Virus record (IMG/VR): IMGVR_UViG_3300005253_000683
Location: 1-28,881 of that record
Origin: a virus
DNA: 28,881 bases
Strand: one strand, 5' to 3'
Positions within the stretch are counted from its first letter, which is position 1. Each line of letters starts with the position of its first letter. The notes under the pieces were generated by a model, which saw only the letters and a program-made list of their open reading frames with translations, was not told where the DNA came from and did no database searches. The position numbers and the translations under genes are program-made. Positions 27,469-28,881 of the stretch are shown here, piece by piece.

Positions 27469-28881
27469 TGCCTGAGTATTTTACTCCAAACAAATTTGCC
27501 CTTGCAGTTAAGCAGGGATTCGAGAGAAACAAACGACATCGCCGAGCGAGAGCGATGTTCATTAAGGAATATGTAGGCCGCTATTACGCCAGTGAATATG
27601 GATTAACCGGTGAAGAACCTATCAATCTGATATTCAATACTATTCGTGCGACAGTGCCTAATCTTGTGATGAAATCTGGTATTAACAAGGTATCAACAGA
27701 AATTGTGGAATACGAACAATACGCTTATTTGCTCGGACTTGCATTAGATAAGGGTGACAAACAAATAAAGATTAAAGATACATTGCGTGCTGCTATTGTT
27801 GATGCGTTCTTTATGATGGGTATAGCTAAAACTGGTTTAGCGGGCGGTGGCCAGATACTAAACTTCGGTGACATCTTCATTGATGAAGGCCAGGTGTATA
27901 CTGATCTTGTTGATTTTGATGATTTCACTGCCGATCCATCGTGTAAAGATTATCGCAAGGCAGCTTTTCTTGGTGACAGGAATCGAGTCCCGCGACAGAT
28001 TTTGTTGGATGACGATGAGTTTGATCATGATCTCGTGATGAAAATACCAAAATCAATTCATCCTAATGCTAAAGATAAAATTGAATCCCTTAGTAAGAGA
28101 AACTTTAGTGATAGTGAGATGTACACGCTTCAGGATTTTGTAGATGTCGTAGAAGTATTTGTTCCTGGGGCTAATGCGTTAATTACTATACCAGACCCAT
28201 CTCAGTTAATTCTTCCTGAATATCTTGCTGCGCGTGATTATTATGGCCCAAAGGAAGGACCATATTCCATACTTGCCTTGACACAACCTGTGCCTGGTAA
28301 TCCGTTCCCGGTAGCTCCGATTGGGATTCATTATGATCTGCATGTGATGGCCAATAAAATGATGGTCAAACAAATGGACCAGGCTGATCGCGAAAAGAGT
28401 CTTGGTATTGTAGATCCAGCAGGTGCCGATGAAGCTGAAGATATAAGAACTACTGAAGATGGTGGAATGGTGATGGGTAATCCTGATACTGTTAAAGTGA
28501 TTACTTTCGGCGGCAATAATCAAAAAAGCGAAGCCATGCTTCAACAGTGTCAGATATGGCATAATTATATGTCAGGTAATCCAGACCAGATGTCTGGTCT
28601 GGTATCTAATGCCGAATCAGCGACACAAGCTAATATTTTGCAAGCTAACGCTACTATTACTATTGAAGATTCACGCGGTATGATTTATGATTTTGCAGCG
28701 GATACTGCCGGGAAGAGAGCTTGGTATATACATACTGATCCATTTATGGACATTATGCTTTCCAGAAGGAAACCCGGTGGTGAGAATGTTCAGTTGCATT
28801 TAACACCAGAACAAAGAGATGGTGATTTTCTTGACTATACATTTACTTTGAAAGCAAGATCGATGTCACGCCTTGATCCGG
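27468..28881 (+). CDS. Portal protein, partial (runs off window)
   Basis: At least 471 codons without a stop. MPEYFTPNKFALAVKQGFER, then INLIFNTIRATVPNLVMKSG near residues 47-66, typical of the first conserved portal block. The stem-region pattern IHYDLHVMANKMMVKQMDQADREK lies near residues 286-309, and NAESATQANILQANA near 380-394 matches the 'seTAt' block of portals. It forms the dodecameric ring at the DNA-entry vertex and docks the terminase. The C-terminus is missing. Confidence 0.88.
   Translation, partial: MPEYFTPNKFALAVKQGFERNKRHRRARAMFIKEYVGRYYASEYGLTGEEPINLIFNTIRATVPNLVMKSGINKVSTEIVEYEQYAYLLGLALDKGDKQIKIKDTLRAAIVDAFFMMGIAKTGLAGGGQILNFGDIFIDEGQVYTDLVDFDDFTADPSCKDYRKAAFLGDRNRVPRQILLDDDEFDHDLVMKIPKSIHPNAKDKIESLSKRNFSDSEMYTLQDFVDVVEVFVPGANALITIPDPSQLILPEYLAARDYYGPKEGPYSILALTQPVPGNPFPVAPIGIHYDLHVMANKMMVKQMDQADREKSLGIVDPAGADEAEDIRTTEDGGMVMGNPDTVKVITFGGNNQKSEAMLQQCQIWHNYMSGNPDQMSGLVSNAESATQANILQANATITIEDSRGMIYDFAADTAGKRAWYIHTDPFMDIMLSRRKPGGENVQLHLTPEQRDGDFLDYTFTLKARSMSRLDP

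Overview
The window is part of a tailed double-stranded DNA bacteriophage genome (or a prophage/metagenomic phage contig). The evidence is a terminase large subunit followed by a portal gene, a phage-type DNA replication and recombination module, and a very compact layout with many start/stop overlaps. The host cannot be named. Two perfect-consensus sigma-70 promoters (TTGACA, 17 bp, TATAAT), Shine-Dalgarno starts and a lipoprotein signal all point to a bacterial host. The sequence is AT-rich and uses all three stop codons in the ordinary way. No integrase or lysis cassette can be recognised.

Layout. (1) About 1-13,300, minus strand: nucleic-acid metabolism operon, transcribed leftward. It holds a split family A DNA polymerase (separate 3'-5' exonuclease and polymerase genes), a VRR-NUC-type nuclease, a Cas4/RecB-like exonuclease, an HD-domain protein, a Sak4-like ATPase, a putative ssDNA-binding protein and a TOPRIM-SF3 primase-helicase. 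It also has a nucleotidase, a metallophosphoesterase, two HNH genes (one decayed) and several tiny membrane-protein genes. Neighbours commonly overlap by ATGA. (2) About 13,600-15,500, minus strand: a DUF1599-like gene and two paralogous helix-turn-helix regulators with an operator-like intergenic region. (3) About 15,500-22,525, minus strand: a dense array of small accessory genes, many behind the same GAAAGTGAGG ribosome-binding box, driven by at least five recognisable promoters. Three adjacent genes look like DpnD/PcfM-type small proteins. (4) About 21,540-22,180: non-coding hub with nine copies of a 9-bp iteron around an AT-rich core, at the switch between leftward and rightward transcription; this is the best candidate for a replication origin or master operator. 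(5) 22,896 to the end, plus strand: packaging and head genes, namely a GroES-like co-chaperonin fusion, a small putative structural protein, a lipoprotein trypsin-like protease, a putative small terminase, the large terminase, a small zinc protein and the start of the portal gene, which runs off the window.

The left operon would copy and recombine the genome, the middle array probably modulates the host, and the right operon packages DNA. The points most worth following are the iteron region, a bulged-stem element found twice (once against a start codon), a promoter family with an upstream TTATCGGAC box at a fixed distance, a tRNA 3'-half-like sequence, the split polymerase, and about 19 small genes (23-57 codons, two of them possibly one amber-interrupted gene) that a length-filtered annotation would miss.
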